Part shown: positions 1-8,277 of the stretch, in pieces
How the letters are laid out: each line of letters begins with the position of its first letter
How positions within the stretch are numbered: the first letter of the stretch is position 1
DNA from: Cyclobacteriaceae bacterium
GTDB taxonomy: Bacteria > Bacteroidota > Bacteroidia > Cytophagales > Cyclobacteriaceae
Direction: 5' to 3'
DNA length: 64,000 nucleotides
Assembly (NCBI GenBank): GCA_025808415.1
Contig: CP075525.1
Coordinates: 2,837,501-2,901,500 of the forward strand
Made by a program: the position numbers and the translations under genes
Notes under the pieces: generated by a model
Told to the model about the DNA's origin: nothing
The model's input: the letters and a program-made list of their open reading frames with translations, nothing else
Databases searched by the model: none

Positions 1-549
1 AAACAACCCAACACACCTTTTATCTATGCACAACTTCCTGGGTTTATGGAATACAACTACCTGCCATCAGAAAGCAACTGGGCTAAACTGCGAGAGTCGC
101 AACGTAAAGCTTTATCCGTCCCCAACACAGCCATGACGGTAAACATCGACCTTGGTGAGTGGAATGATATTCACCCCGACAATAAGAAAGATGTTGGCGA
201 GCGAATGGCACTTGCCGCATTAAAAATTGCTTACCGCGAAAATATTGTCCATTCAGGCCCCATTTATAAGGAAGCAACTATTGAGGGTAATCAAATCACC
301 ATATCCTTTAACCATATAGGAAGTGGTTTGATTACAAACGATGGTGAAACGCTCCGCGAGTTTGCGATTGCCGGTGCAGATAAAAAATTTGTTTGGGCCA
401 ATGCAAAAATTGACGGAGACAAAATAATTATCTGGAGCGACTCCATTTCAAATCCAGCATACGTACACTATGCCTGGGCTGATAATCCTGATGTAAACCT
501 TTACAATAAAGAAGGGCTACCGGCTTCACCCTTCTCAACCGAAAAATAA
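1..549 (+). CDS. Sialate O-acetylesterase-like SGNH esterase, C-terminal part (5' end outside window)
   Basis: The reading frame is open from base 1, so the gene starts upstream of the window. The first ATG at base 46 is internal. The visible 182 residues match the C-terminal part of bacterial sialate O-acetylesterase-like proteins (acetylesterases of the SGNH type): a W-x-x-L-R-E-x-Q motif, then 'TVNIDLGE' and 'DIHPDNKKDVGERMALAAL', in which the Asp-x-x-His of 'DIHP' supplies the catalytic Asp and His. A beta-sandwich tail follows ('ISFNHIGSGL'). The nucleophile Ser block is outside the window. In PULs such enzymes deacetylate xylan, pectin or sialic acids; a plant cell wall substrate is likely here from context. 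It converges with the symporter gene at 605. Confidence 0.85.
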   Translation, partial: KQPNTPFIYAQLPGFMEYNYLPSESNWAKLRESQRKALSVPNTAMTVNIDLGEWNDIHPDNKKDVGERMALAALKIAYRENIVHSGPIYKEATIEGNQITISFNHIGSGLITNDGETLREFAIAGADKKFVWANAKIDGDKIIIWSDSISNPAYVHYAWADNPDVNLYNKEGLPASPFSTEK

Positions 550-604
550 AACTGTGTGCTAAGTTTTAAAGCCGGACCACAGCCACACTTTAATCAAACA
601 AACA

Positions 605-2230
605 TTATCCGGCTACACCAAGCGGTGAGAAATAAACGAAAATCATGATAATAAGCACAACAACAACAAAAGACAGTAAAATATCGGTTTTGTTGTAGCT
701 CGATTTTGAAATGGCACGGTCTTCAGCCACGGTTGTGGCAAAAGTTAACCCTTTAATCTGTTCTTCTGATGGTTTTTCAGTTAACAAACTTACGCCCACC
801 ATTACCACAACAGAAAAGACAAATAGTGAGATGCAGAAATACAGGAAATTAAGATTTGCAAATTCGTACAAAAATCCTGTTAACGAGCTCTTGTTCAGTT
901 CAAGGAATATCCGCAGCGCCCCAATAATGGCACCACTAACCAATACAGTCATTGCACCCTTTGCGTTAATGCGTTTATAGAATAAGCCCAGTATAAATAC
1001 CGAAGCAATTGGAGGAGCGAGGTACGATTGCACACTTTGTAAATACTGGTACAGCACACCTGAAATTCCACTCATTACCGGAATCCACAAAATTCCAAGT
1101 GCTACCACAACACCAGTTGCAACCCTGCCTACTAAAACAAGATTCTTTTCAGAAGTTTCAGGTTTAATTTTTTTGTAGATGTCCATAGTAAATAATGTAG
1201 AACAAGAGTTGAATACAGATGCCAGCGAACTCATCAACGCGGCCAATAACCCCCCGGCAATTAAACCTTTCAATCCGGTTGGCAAAAGTGTTTTAACCAG
1301 TGTAGGAAATGCACTATCAGCACTGGTTAGTTCAATTTTTCCTTGTGCTGCCAGGGCGGTAGCGATCAAACCCGGAATCAAGAAGATGAAAAATGGAAAC
1401 AATTTAAGGTAGGCCGCGAAAATAGTTCCGCGCCTTGCCTCGGTTTCATTCTTTGCAGTAAGGCAACGCTGAACAATATACTGATCAGTACACCAGTACC
1501 ACACCCCTACAATAGGTGAGGCAAACAAAATACCAGCCCAGGGAAAATCGGGGTGGCTGAGGGGTGGAAACATGTTGAGCTTTTCTTTAGGTGCTGACGC
1601 GATCATGGCATCCCAACCGCCTAATTCCGATAATCCAATCAACGTCAGTATCAGAGATCCTATTATCAATAATACTGCCTGAAGGGCTTCCGTGTAAACA
1701 ACCGCGCGCATACCCCCCAACACGGTATAAACCCCGGTAAGTATTACCAATACAAATGCACTGGTCCAGAAATCAAAACCCATGAATGTGGCAATAACAA
1801 CAGCACCTGCGTAAACCGTTACCGAAACTTTTGTAAGTACATAACTTAGCAATGACACCACCGACAAAAACCAGCGTGCAGAAGAATTATACCTGCGCTC
1901 CAGAAATTCCGGCATCGTAAACACACCGCTTCTTATATAAAATGGGATAAACACCCAACCCAACAATAATACGATCCACGAGTGCAGTTCATAATGCCCC
2001 ATAACCAAGCCGCTCTCTGCAGCTGTTCCGGATAATCCAACAACATGTTCACTACCAACATTAGAGGCTAATATTGATGCACCAACAACAAACCAACCAA
2101 CGTTACGGCCGGCAAGAAAATACTCCTGTGCGGTATCCTTTTTTTTCCTCATGGACCAGGCCGCTATGCCAGCAATGGCCAGGAAGTATACGATTACGAC
2201 TATCCAGTCAATTGTAGAAAACATTTCCAT
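605..2230 (-). CDS. Sodium:solute symporter (SSS/SGLT family), probably sugar uptake
   Basis: A 541-residue inner-membrane protein with 13-14 predicted hydrophobic helices. The N-terminus 'DWIVVIVYFLAIAGIAAW' followed by 'YFLAGRNVGWFVVGASILASNVGSEHVVGLSG' is the classic SSS start (TM1 with the sodium-site region, as in SGLT-like transporters of Bacteroidota). It is the last gene of a minus-strand set, 36 nt after the GH3 gene, which suggests it takes up the monosaccharide released by that enzyme. Substrate cannot be read from the sequence; xylose, arabinose, galactose or a uronate are all possible. Confidence 0.88.
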   Translation of the reverse strand: MEMFSTIDWIVVIVYFLAIAGIAAWSMRKKKDTAQEYFLAGRNVGWFVVGASILASNVGSEHVVGLSGTAAESGLVMGHYELHSWIVLLLGWVFIPFYIRSGVFTMPEFLERRYNSSARWFLSVVSLLSYVLTKVSVTVYAGAVVIATFMGFDFWTSAFVLVILTGVYTVLGGMRAVVYTEALQAVLLIIGSLILTLIGLSELGGWDAMIASAPKEKLNMFPPLSHPDFPWAGILFASPIVGVWYWCTDQYIVQRCLTAKNETEARRGTIFAAYLKLFPFFIFLIPGLIATALAAQGKIELTSADSAFPTLVKTLLPTGLKGLIAGGLLAALMSSLASVFNSCSTLFTMDIYKKIKPETSEKNLVLVGRVATGVVVALGILWIPVMSGISGVLYQYLQSVQSYLAPPIASVFILGLFYKRINAKGAMTVLVSGAIIGALRIFLELNKSSLTGFLYEFANLNFLYFCISLFVFSVVVMVGVSLLTEKPSEEQIKGLTFATTVAEDRAISKSSYNKTDILLSFVVVVLIIMIFVYFSPLGVAG

Positions 2231-2266
2231 GTGTAGAGTTCAGGTTTTTCGGTTAAGGATATGACT

Positions 2267-4489
2267 TTATTTTACAGTAAAAATAGTTTGGGCTGCTTTG
2301 GCTGAACCAAGTACTTCACTTCTGCTGCCGGGCAAAGAGCCACCAATAGAAACCCGTACTTTGCCGGGCTGAATAATGGAAACACCCTTGTCGTTAATAA
2401 CAGAGTACATTTGAGGGGTTACGGTGAATTTTACTCTTTCGGAGGTTCCCGGGGCAAGTTTAACACGCTTTATTCCGTTCAGCGAAAACAACGGTGCGGG
2501 AATTTTGGAATCAACATGCGTAAGGTAGAGTTGAACAACTTCCTCACCTGTAACCTTGCCGGTGTTGGTAACGGTAACCTCAACTTCAACCAGTTGATTT
2601 TTCTTTATCGTTGTTGACGACAGTTTTAGATCACTGTAAGAAAATGTGGTATAGCTTAACCCATAACCAAAAGGGTACATGGGTTCAGCCTCCATAAACC
2701 GATAGGTCCTTCCTTTCATCGTATAGTCTTCATACGCTGGTAATTGATCCAACGATTTTGGGAATGTAATTGGTAATCTTCCGGAAGGTGAAGTCTTACC
2801 GAAAATAATATCAGCCACAGCATTTCCTCCCTCCTGCCCGGGATACCAAATCAATAAAACCGCATCTGCCAATTCATGAACTTCCGTGAGGTTCATCGGA
2901 CTACCCCCCGTTACAATAGCAATTACAGGGTTCGTATGCCCTTCTTTTAATTTCTTTAGGAATTCAATCTGGTGCTTTGGAATATTATAGTCTAACCGAT
3001 CGCCAAAAGTAGGCGATGCAATCGATTCACCTTCTTCACCTTCCAGCAGCCCACTAATACCCATTACAAAAAATGTTGCATTACTATTTTTTGCATTACC
3101 AGTCGACCAATCCTGTGGATTGGCATTGGGCCGATCGAGCATTATGCCTTGACGATATTGGAGTTGGCTGCCGGGTTTAATAGCAGCAGCAATACCCTCT
3201 ACCACCGTTACCATCTCTGGGTTAACACCATAGTAATTACCCAGCAACACTTCAACGTTTGCTGCGTTTGGCCCGGTGATAAAATATTTATTCAAATCAT
3301 TGCGCAACGGCAGCACGCCATTGTTCTTTAGCAATACAACCGACTTCTGGGCGGTTTCCCGTGCAAGGGCACGATGCTTCGGGCTGTTTATTACATCAGT
3401 GGAAATTGAATTATACGGATTTTGTTCTTTCGGATCGAATAAGCCAAGCTTAAAACGAGTGCGCAATAAACCTGCAAGTGCATCATCAATTTCCTTCTCT
3501 GTGATCAGTTTCTTTTCAACGGCTTCAATCAATGCACCGTATTCGTTTCCGCAATTCAAGTTCACTCCATGTTTAACAGCAAGGGCGGCAGCCTCTGCTT
3601 GAGTTTTAACAACATTGTGTCCATTGTGATAAAAATCGACAACAGCCCAACAATCACTTACTACATGACCTTTGAAATTCCATTCCTTGCGGAGGACATC
3701 ATTTAGTAAAAAGTTACTGGCACAACAAGGTTCATCGTTGGTCCGGTTGTAAGCACACATTACTGATTCAACCCCAGCCTCTACCAATGCCTTAAAGGCA
3801 GGTAAATAAGTCTCCCGCAAATCTTTTTGAGATGAGATAGCGTTGAATTCATGCCTGAGTTTTTCCGGGCCACTGTGCACTGCAAAGTGCTTTGCGCAGG
3901 CAGCGGTTTTCAGGTAACTTGGATTATCTCCTTGAAGGCCACGAACAAATGAAACACCCAAACGCGACATTAAGAATGGATCTTCTCCATACGTTTCCTG
4001 TCCGCGGCCCCATCGTGGATCCCTGAAGATGTTAATGTTAGGTGTCCAGAAGGTAAGGCCCCCATATTGCTGATGGTATCCCTTAGCGACAGCTGCGTTA
4101 TACATGGCGCGCGCCTCATCTGAAATGGCCGATGACACTCTATATATTAGGTCTTCATCAAAAGTAGCTCCCATACCGATAGCTTGGGGAAATACTGTGG
4201 CTATACCACCGCGTCCTACCCCGTGTAGGGCCTCATTCCACCAGTTATACGCGGGTATTTTTAACCGCTCAATAGCCGGGCTGGCATGCATCATCTGTGA
4301 AACTTTTTCCTCAAGTGTCAGGCGGCCAATCAGGTCTTGAATGCGGGCCTCCATGGGTTGTTTAGGATCAAGGTATGGCGCTGTTTGTTGGGCATGTAAC
4401 CCAAAAGAATATAGAAGTAAGATCATGGAAATGATCCATTTCTTGTTCAGCAGGTGAAATCTTATCGTAGTATAATTTCTGATCATCAT
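2267..4489 (-). CDS. Exported glycoside hydrolase family 3 (beta-xylosidase/beta-glucosidase type)
   Basis: A 740-residue protein with a Sec signal peptide ending about residue 34 ('LYSFGLHAQQ'). GH3 N-terminal barrel follows, with 'FWTPNINIFRDPRWGRGQETYGEDP' type motifs around 147-171, the 'KHFAVHSGPE' loop near 200, and the nucleophile Asp at about residue 279 in 'VVSDCWAV'. The C-terminal GH3 domain and a fibronectin-III-like tail ('PFGYGLSYTTF' onward) complete the usual length. The SDC nucleophile motif and the 'YNWWNEALHG' block are those of bacterial xylan 1,4-beta-xylosidases, so xylooligosaccharide cleavage in the periplasm is likely. A LacI-type operator lies 51 nt upstream of the start (4541-4556), matching the one before the lacI gene at 44853. 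Confidence 0.9.
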   Translation of the reverse strand: MMIRNYTTIRFHLLNKKWIISMILLLYSFGLHAQQTAPYLDPKQPMEARIQDLIGRLTLEEKVSQMMHASPAIERLKIPAYNWWNEALHGVGRGGIATVFPQAIGMGATFDEDLIYRVSSAISDEARAMYNAAVAKGYHQQYGGLTFWTPNINIFRDPRWGRGQETYGEDPFLMSRLGVSFVRGLQGDNPSYLKTAACAKHFAVHSGPEKLRHEFNAISSQKDLRETYLPAFKALVEAGVESVMCAYNRTNDEPCCASNFLLNDVLRKEWNFKGHVVSDCWAVVDFYHNGHNVVKTQAEAAALAVKHGVNLNCGNEYGALIEAVEKKLITEKEIDDALAGLLRTRFKLGLFDPKEQNPYNSISTDVINSPKHRALARETAQKSVVLLKNNGVLPLRNDLNKYFITGPNAANVEVLLGNYYGVNPEMVTVVEGIAAAIKPGSQLQYRQGIMLDRPNANPQDWSTGNAKNSNATFFVMGISGLLEGEEGESIASPTFGDRLDYNIPKHQIEFLKKLKEGHTNPVIAIVTGGSPMNLTEVHELADAVLLIWYPGQEGGNAVADIIFGKTSPSGRLPITFPKSLDQLPAYEDYTMKGRTYRFMEAEPMYPFGYGLSYTTFSYSDLKLSSTTIKKNQLVEVEVTVTNTGKVTGEEVVQLYLTHVDSKIPAPLFSLNGIKRVKLAPGTSERVKFTVTPQMYSVINDKGVSIIQPGKVRVSIGGSLPGSRSEVLGSAKAAQTIFTVK

Positions 4490-4540
4490 TGTTGGTTTTA
4501 AGGGCGTTTAAGTCATTAATAGACGAAAATATCTTCTATT

Positions 4541-4556
4541 ATGCAACCGATTGCAT
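4541..4556. promoter_or_regulatory. LacI-family operator upstream of GH3
   Basis: ATGCAACCGATTGCAT, an inverted repeat with ATGCAA/TTGCAT arms around a central CCGA, extended by one T/A pair. A central CG in an A/T-rich palindrome is typical for LacI-family operators. The same 16-mer occurs at 44772-44787 in front of the lacI gene. It lies 51 nt upstream of the GH3 start codon on the minus strand. Confidence 0.75.
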
Positions 4557-4600
4557 AAATAAAATCTTTAAGCATTTCGCTCAGCTTTGTGGTTCGCTCA

Positions 4601-5893
4601 CTACTCAAAGAATGGCATTCCTTGCGCGGCATATTTCTTCATGCCTTCTTCGTTTATATCTACACCAATGCCAGGTTTATCAGAAACTTTGATAAACCCC
4701 TTATCAACAAATTCAGTCCCATCAAATTTTACAATCTCCTTCCACATCGGATCGGTGTGATAGTAAATCTGCCACTCTAGTATCATAAAATTAGGAACAG
4801 ACGCACAAACGTGGGCTGATGCCATGGCACCTAAATAGGAAGCCACCATATGTGGTGCAAACGGCACATAGTAAAGATTAGCCAGGTTAGCAATTCGCTG
4901 ACCTTCGCCCAGGCCACCGGCTTTTTGCAGGTCGGGCATTATGATATTGACTGCACCCTTTTCCAGCAGGGGCCTGAAGCCATAGGCCAGGTAATGATTT
5001 TCTCCGGCACAAATTGGGGTACTGGTAGACCTGGTAATCTCAGCATAGGCATCAGCATTCTCAGCCGGTATTGGCTCTTCCAACCACATTAGTTTAAGTG
5101 GTTCAAGAATTTTTGCTGCCCGCTTTGCCGTTGGGAAATCATATCGTCCATGCATGTCGGCACAGATGTCAATCTTAGGACCAACAGCCTGTCGAGCTGC
5201 TGCCATTTGATCGTACATGCGTTGTATTTCGCCCGGGCTGGCAGTCCAGTTCCACCGATCGTATCGGTTTGGATCATTCGCCTGATCAAGATCAAATTTT
5301 ACTGCATTAAAACCCATGGCCACCGCCTCTTTAGCAGCTTTTGCAAAATCTTCAGGTTTCGGCAAGTCATTTTGATACAATGCTGTATCCATATATAATC
5401 TTACCCGGTCGCGAAATTTTCCGCCAAGCAATTGATAAACCGGTACATTTAAAGCTTTTCCGGCCAGGTCCCAAAGGGCTGTTTCAATAGCCGATAGTAC
5501 GGCCACATAAACACCTGCCTGGGCTCCGCCAAAAACTCCCCCCTTTCTGATTTGTTCAAACAACCGATGCACGTTCAATGGGCTTTGATCCCGCAGCGGA
5601 AATGCAAATCGCTTGGCCAAATGGTAAGCACCACCTACTGCATCCACGCCTTCGCCACAACCGTAGATGTCCTGGTTGGTTAGTATTTTAACAAACATCC
5701 TGCCGCCCCCCCGTAAGAAACCTACTTTTATATCGGTGATCTTCAAATCAGATGGGGCCGACAGTTTGGGGGCGTTATCAATGGCTGTGGTATATCCTTT
5801 ACCAAAAGTATTGGCTAAACCAGAAAGCCCGAAGGCACTAATCAAGGCACTCTTGGTCATGAATGAACGTCTTGTTGATAGTGAATTTCTCAT
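4601..5893 (-). CDS. Tat-exported enolase-superfamily sugar-acid dehydratase (mandelate racemase/galactonate dehydratase type)
   Basis: A 430-residue member of the enolase superfamily, mandelate racemase subgroup. N-terminal capping domain residues about 50-165, barrel about 175-390. Metal ligands can be read as Asp in 'ICADMHGRYD', Glu in 'WLEEP' and Glu in 'CAGENH'; the general base His is in 'FAPHM'. The Asp-x-His arrangement ('DMH') resembles acid-sugar dehydratases such as galactonate or mannonate dehydratase. The N-terminus 'STRRSFMTKSALISAFGLSGLA' is a twin-arginine signal, so the folded enzyme is probably exported, unusual for this family. Neighbours are an exported RraA-like protein and a BASS transporter, all on the same strand with short gaps. 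Exact substrate unknown. Confidence 0.85.
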   Translation of the reverse strand: MRNSLSTRRSFMTKSALISAFGLSGLANTFGKGYTTAIDNAPKLSAPSDLKITDIKVGFLRGGGRMFVKILTNQDIYGCGEGVDAVGGAYHLAKRFAFPLRDQSPLNVHRLFEQIRKGGVFGGAQAGVYVAVLSAIETALWDLAGKALNVPVYQLLGGKFRDRVRLYMDTALYQNDLPKPEDFAKAAKEAVAMGFNAVKFDLDQANDPNRYDRWNWTASPGEIQRMYDQMAAARQAVGPKIDICADMHGRYDFPTAKRAAKILEPLKLMWLEEPIPAENADAYAEITRSTSTPICAGENHYLAYGFRPLLEKGAVNIIMPDLQKAGGLGEGQRIANLANLYYVPFAPHMVASYLGAMASAHVCASVPNFMILEWQIYYHTDPMWKEIVKFDGTEFVDKGFIKVSDKPGIGVDINEEGMKKYAAQGMPFFE

Positions 5894-5925
5894 GATTTTA
5901 TGGGTTACTTATTTACTATTTTCGA

Positions 5926-6885
5926 TTACCATGTTCTCGTTTTAAGCAGTTCTTCTACGCGCTCGGGGGGTACCGGAAGTTTGGTTTTATTGTCTTTTAA
6001 CCATTGTGAGAAATCCTTTTCAATTTCATCAGTCCAGCGGCTGTCTATCTGACCGGCAGTGTATTTCTTCTCCCGTAATCGCTGATGACCAAACATGTCC
6101 CGCAACCGAACTATCTCGGATGTTTCTACCACGCGTTGCGCAAGGTGTGGCGGAATAAATATTACACCCCCATCTCTGCCCAATACAACATCGCCCGGCA
6201 TTACGGTCGCGCTGCCAATACGCGTTATGGTATTTATACCGACCAATGTGGTATTTAATCGCATGGAGCCATCTCCGCTTCCTATGTAACCAAAGTGGTG
6301 TGATGGATGATACGTTCGGATATAAGATGTAAACCCTTTTATTTCCTTGAGACCGTTGATGTCGCGCACAGGGCCATCATAAACTATTCCATTGCCTGAT
6401 CGTGCGAAAATCGAGTTGCCAAGGTTGTCACCAATGGTTGGCCCATCTATCAATGCATCGTGATGATCAACCACATAAACGTCTCCAGGTTGCAACATAT
6501 CAATGGCCCATGCATTGGGGGCCAATACACGTCCGTCTTTATGTCCTTTGTCTTGAATAACTTTATGAATGTCCGGCCTTCCTGGGAAAAAAGTTGCCGT
6601 TAACGCCCTGCCCACTAAAACTCCGTCAGGATGTATTTGTATCCAATTCCCCTCATACTGATAGTTGTACCCTACCCCGCGGCAAGTAGCCCATGCTTCT
6701 TCAAGCGTAACCAATTTCATACGCTTCAATATGTCGTCCGAAACTTTTGGCCGTCCATCCGGAAAGCGTTCACCTCTCCACTCAGGTGTCAGGAAAATAA
6801 GTTCCTCCTTTGAGAGTTGTTGTGCTGCCAGTTGACTGTAAGCAACAGACAGCAGCGTAAAGAATAATGCGCGTGTTAATTTCAT
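5926..6885 (-). CDS. Exported RraA-family protein (HMG/CHA aldolase-like)
   Basis: A 319-residue protein with a Sec signal peptide ('ALFFTLLSVAYSQLAAQQ'). The core, about residues 120-260, has the RraA fold signature: 'GDNLGNSIFARSGNGIVYDG' followed by 'PVRD', and later 'PGDVVLGRDGGVIFIPP'. These are the segments that hold the Mg site and substrate Arg in 4-hydroxy-4-methyl-2-oxoglutarate/4-carboxy-4-hydroxy-2-oxoadipate aldolases, which release pyruvate or oxaloacetate from 2-keto acids. RraA-like RNase E inhibitors are cytoplasmic, about 160 residues long and lack a leader, so an exported enzyme is more likely. Its place between a dehydratase and a BASS carrier suggests action on a 2-keto-3-deoxy sugar acid; that is inference. 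Confidence 0.78.
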   Translation of the reverse strand: MKLTRALFFTLLSVAYSQLAAQQLSKEELIFLTPEWRGERFPDGRPKVSDDILKRMKLVTLEEAWATCRGVGYNYQYEGNWIQIHPDGVLVGRALTATFFPGRPDIHKVIQDKGHKDGRVLAPNAWAIDMLQPGDVYVVDHHDALIDGPTIGDNLGNSIFARSGNGIVYDGPVRDINGLKEIKGFTSYIRTYHPSHHFGYIGSGDGSMRLNTTLVGINTITRIGSATVMPGDVVLGRDGGVIFIPPHLAQRVVETSEIVRLRDMFGHQRLREKKYTAGQIDSRWTDEIEKDFSQWLKDNKTKLPVPPERVEELLKTRTW

Positions 6886-6906
6886 ATCAAATAAGTTTAG
6901 TGTTAA

Positions 6907-7992
6907 TCAATTTTCTTTTGGAGGTTTTCGGTGCCAGTAGGTAGCGAGAATACTTCCGGTAATATTCATGAGTGGGCCGAACACAGCAGGTGCCAGACCC
7001 ACGGTGGCGATTCGTCCCATTTCTCTGGCAAGACCGGCAGCCATACCTGCATTTTGCATACCTACTTCGAGTGCAATTGTTCTGGAGTCTCTTTCATCCA
7101 TTTTTAATAATCGTGCAAACCAATAGCCGATATAATACCCAGCCATATTATGAATGAGGACTAGGACCATCAGTATCAACCCAATATCAAGCAGGCTATC
7201 CCTACCCGCTGCTGTAATGATGGTGATGATTACACCTATGCCAATCATAGAGATAAGCGGCATAGCAAGGTCAAGCCATTTTGACTTACCATGAAGAAGC
7301 TTGTTGAACAACAGCCCGGCACAGATTGGAATTACAATCATTTTGAAGATATCCCACATCATTTTAACGATGTCAATTTCAACATAGGTACCGCCCAGCA
7401 ATTTCATCAGTATAGGGGTGGCAAACGGAGCAAGCAATGTGCTTACCGTTGTTAACGTTATGGACAATGCAAGATTTGCTTTAGCCAAATAGCTCATCAC
7501 ATTTGAAGCCAGTCCACTGGGTGAACAACCAATCAAAATTATTCCGGCCGCGATTTCAGCTGGAAAAGAACTGATCGCAGCCAGCGCAAAACCTACTAAG
7601 GGCATAATCGAAAATTGAGCAACAATTCCTATGGCAACGCCTTTCGGCATTTTAATTACACCAACAAAATCATTAACGCTCATTCGTGTACCCATCCCAA
7701 ACATGATTACTTGAATGAGTGGAGTTATTAAAGCGGAAAGCTTGAATCCATTTACTTCAACCAGATATTGAGGATAGTAAAGCGCACAGGCTACACCCGT
7801 AAAAATCATAATTGAATAGGTAAAACCCTTGAAGTGCTCATATCCTCGTGAGGAAATCCCCAGCAACAACAAAGAGAGAATAAGAAATGGCCCGGCATAT
7901 GATATGCCCGAAGTAACTGTAATAATCGCTGACCAAAGTAAAAGTGCAACCGACAATACAGTAAATATTTTGAAAAGAGTACTAGGCTTCAT
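6907..7992 (-). CDS. Bile acid:sodium symporter (BASS) family transporter
   Basis: A 361-residue membrane protein with about nine or ten hydrophobic helices. The segments 'FGMGTRMSVNDFVGV', 'IILIGCSPSGLASNVMSYLAKANLALSITLTTVSTLLAP' and 'ALEVGMQNAGMAAGLA' are the conserved BASS/SBF sodium-site and crossover motifs ('GC.P.G..SN', 'E.G.QN'). BASS proteins carry organic anions such as bile acids, pyruvate (plant BASS2) or pantothenate. As the first gene of the minus-strand set ending at 605, it could take up the keto acid made by the exported dehydratase/RraA pair. The 285 nt upstream hold no gene; a weak half operator (AACGATTGTAA at 8126-8136) is the only regulatory hint. Confidence 0.87.
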   Translation of the reverse strand: MKPSTLFKIFTVLSVALLLWSAIITVTSGISYAGPFLILSLLLLGISSRGYEHFKGFTYSIMIFTGVACALYYPQYLVEVNGFKLSALITPLIQVIMFGMGTRMSVNDFVGVIKMPKGVAIGIVAQFSIMPLVGFALAAISSFPAEIAAGIILIGCSPSGLASNVMSYLAKANLALSITLTTVSTLLAPFATPILMKLLGGTYVEIDIVKMMWDIFKMIVIPICAGLLFNKLLHGKSKWLDLAMPLISMIGIGVIITIITAAGRDSLLDIGLILMVLVLIHNMAGYYIGYWFARLLKMDERDSRTIALEVGMQNAGMAAGLAREMGRIATVGLAPAVFGPLMNITGSILATYWHRKPPKEN

Positions 7993-8220
7993 GGGCTATC
8001 TACGGGTGCATTTATCTCCATTCAAAAATTTTCTCTAGTCTGGCTGATTTATCTTGAAGGTATTGAATAGCGTAAAGAAAAATACCCCGCACGAAATGCC
8101 ATATAGCCGATCAAAGAATTATAAAAACGATTGTAAGTTGAACTATACTGAATTGATTTACTTATACTCATTAACACCAGGTCGGCTTACTTCCAGAAAG
8201 CACTATTCATGATGAATACT

Positions 8221-8259
8221 TTAAAAAAGTGGCCGTTGTTTACACGGCCACTTTTTTAA
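8221..8259 (-). terminator. Strong intrinsic terminator downstream of susD
   Basis: A perfect 16-bp inverted repeat (arms 8221-8236 and 8244-8259) with a GTGGCCGT/ACGGCCAC core, A6 and T6 flanks and a 7-nt loop. It lies 19 nt after the susD stop and would end transcription of the long minus-strand PUL operon. The flanking A and T runs mean it could also work on the other strand. Confidence 0.9.
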
Positions 8260-8277
8260 CATTTACCGAAAGTGAAA

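Noticed and set aside
550..615. Possible bidirectional terminator between the esterase and the symporter
   Set aside because: Only short imperfect repeats (GCCGGA/TCCGGC) and one arm lies in coding sequence; no T-run.
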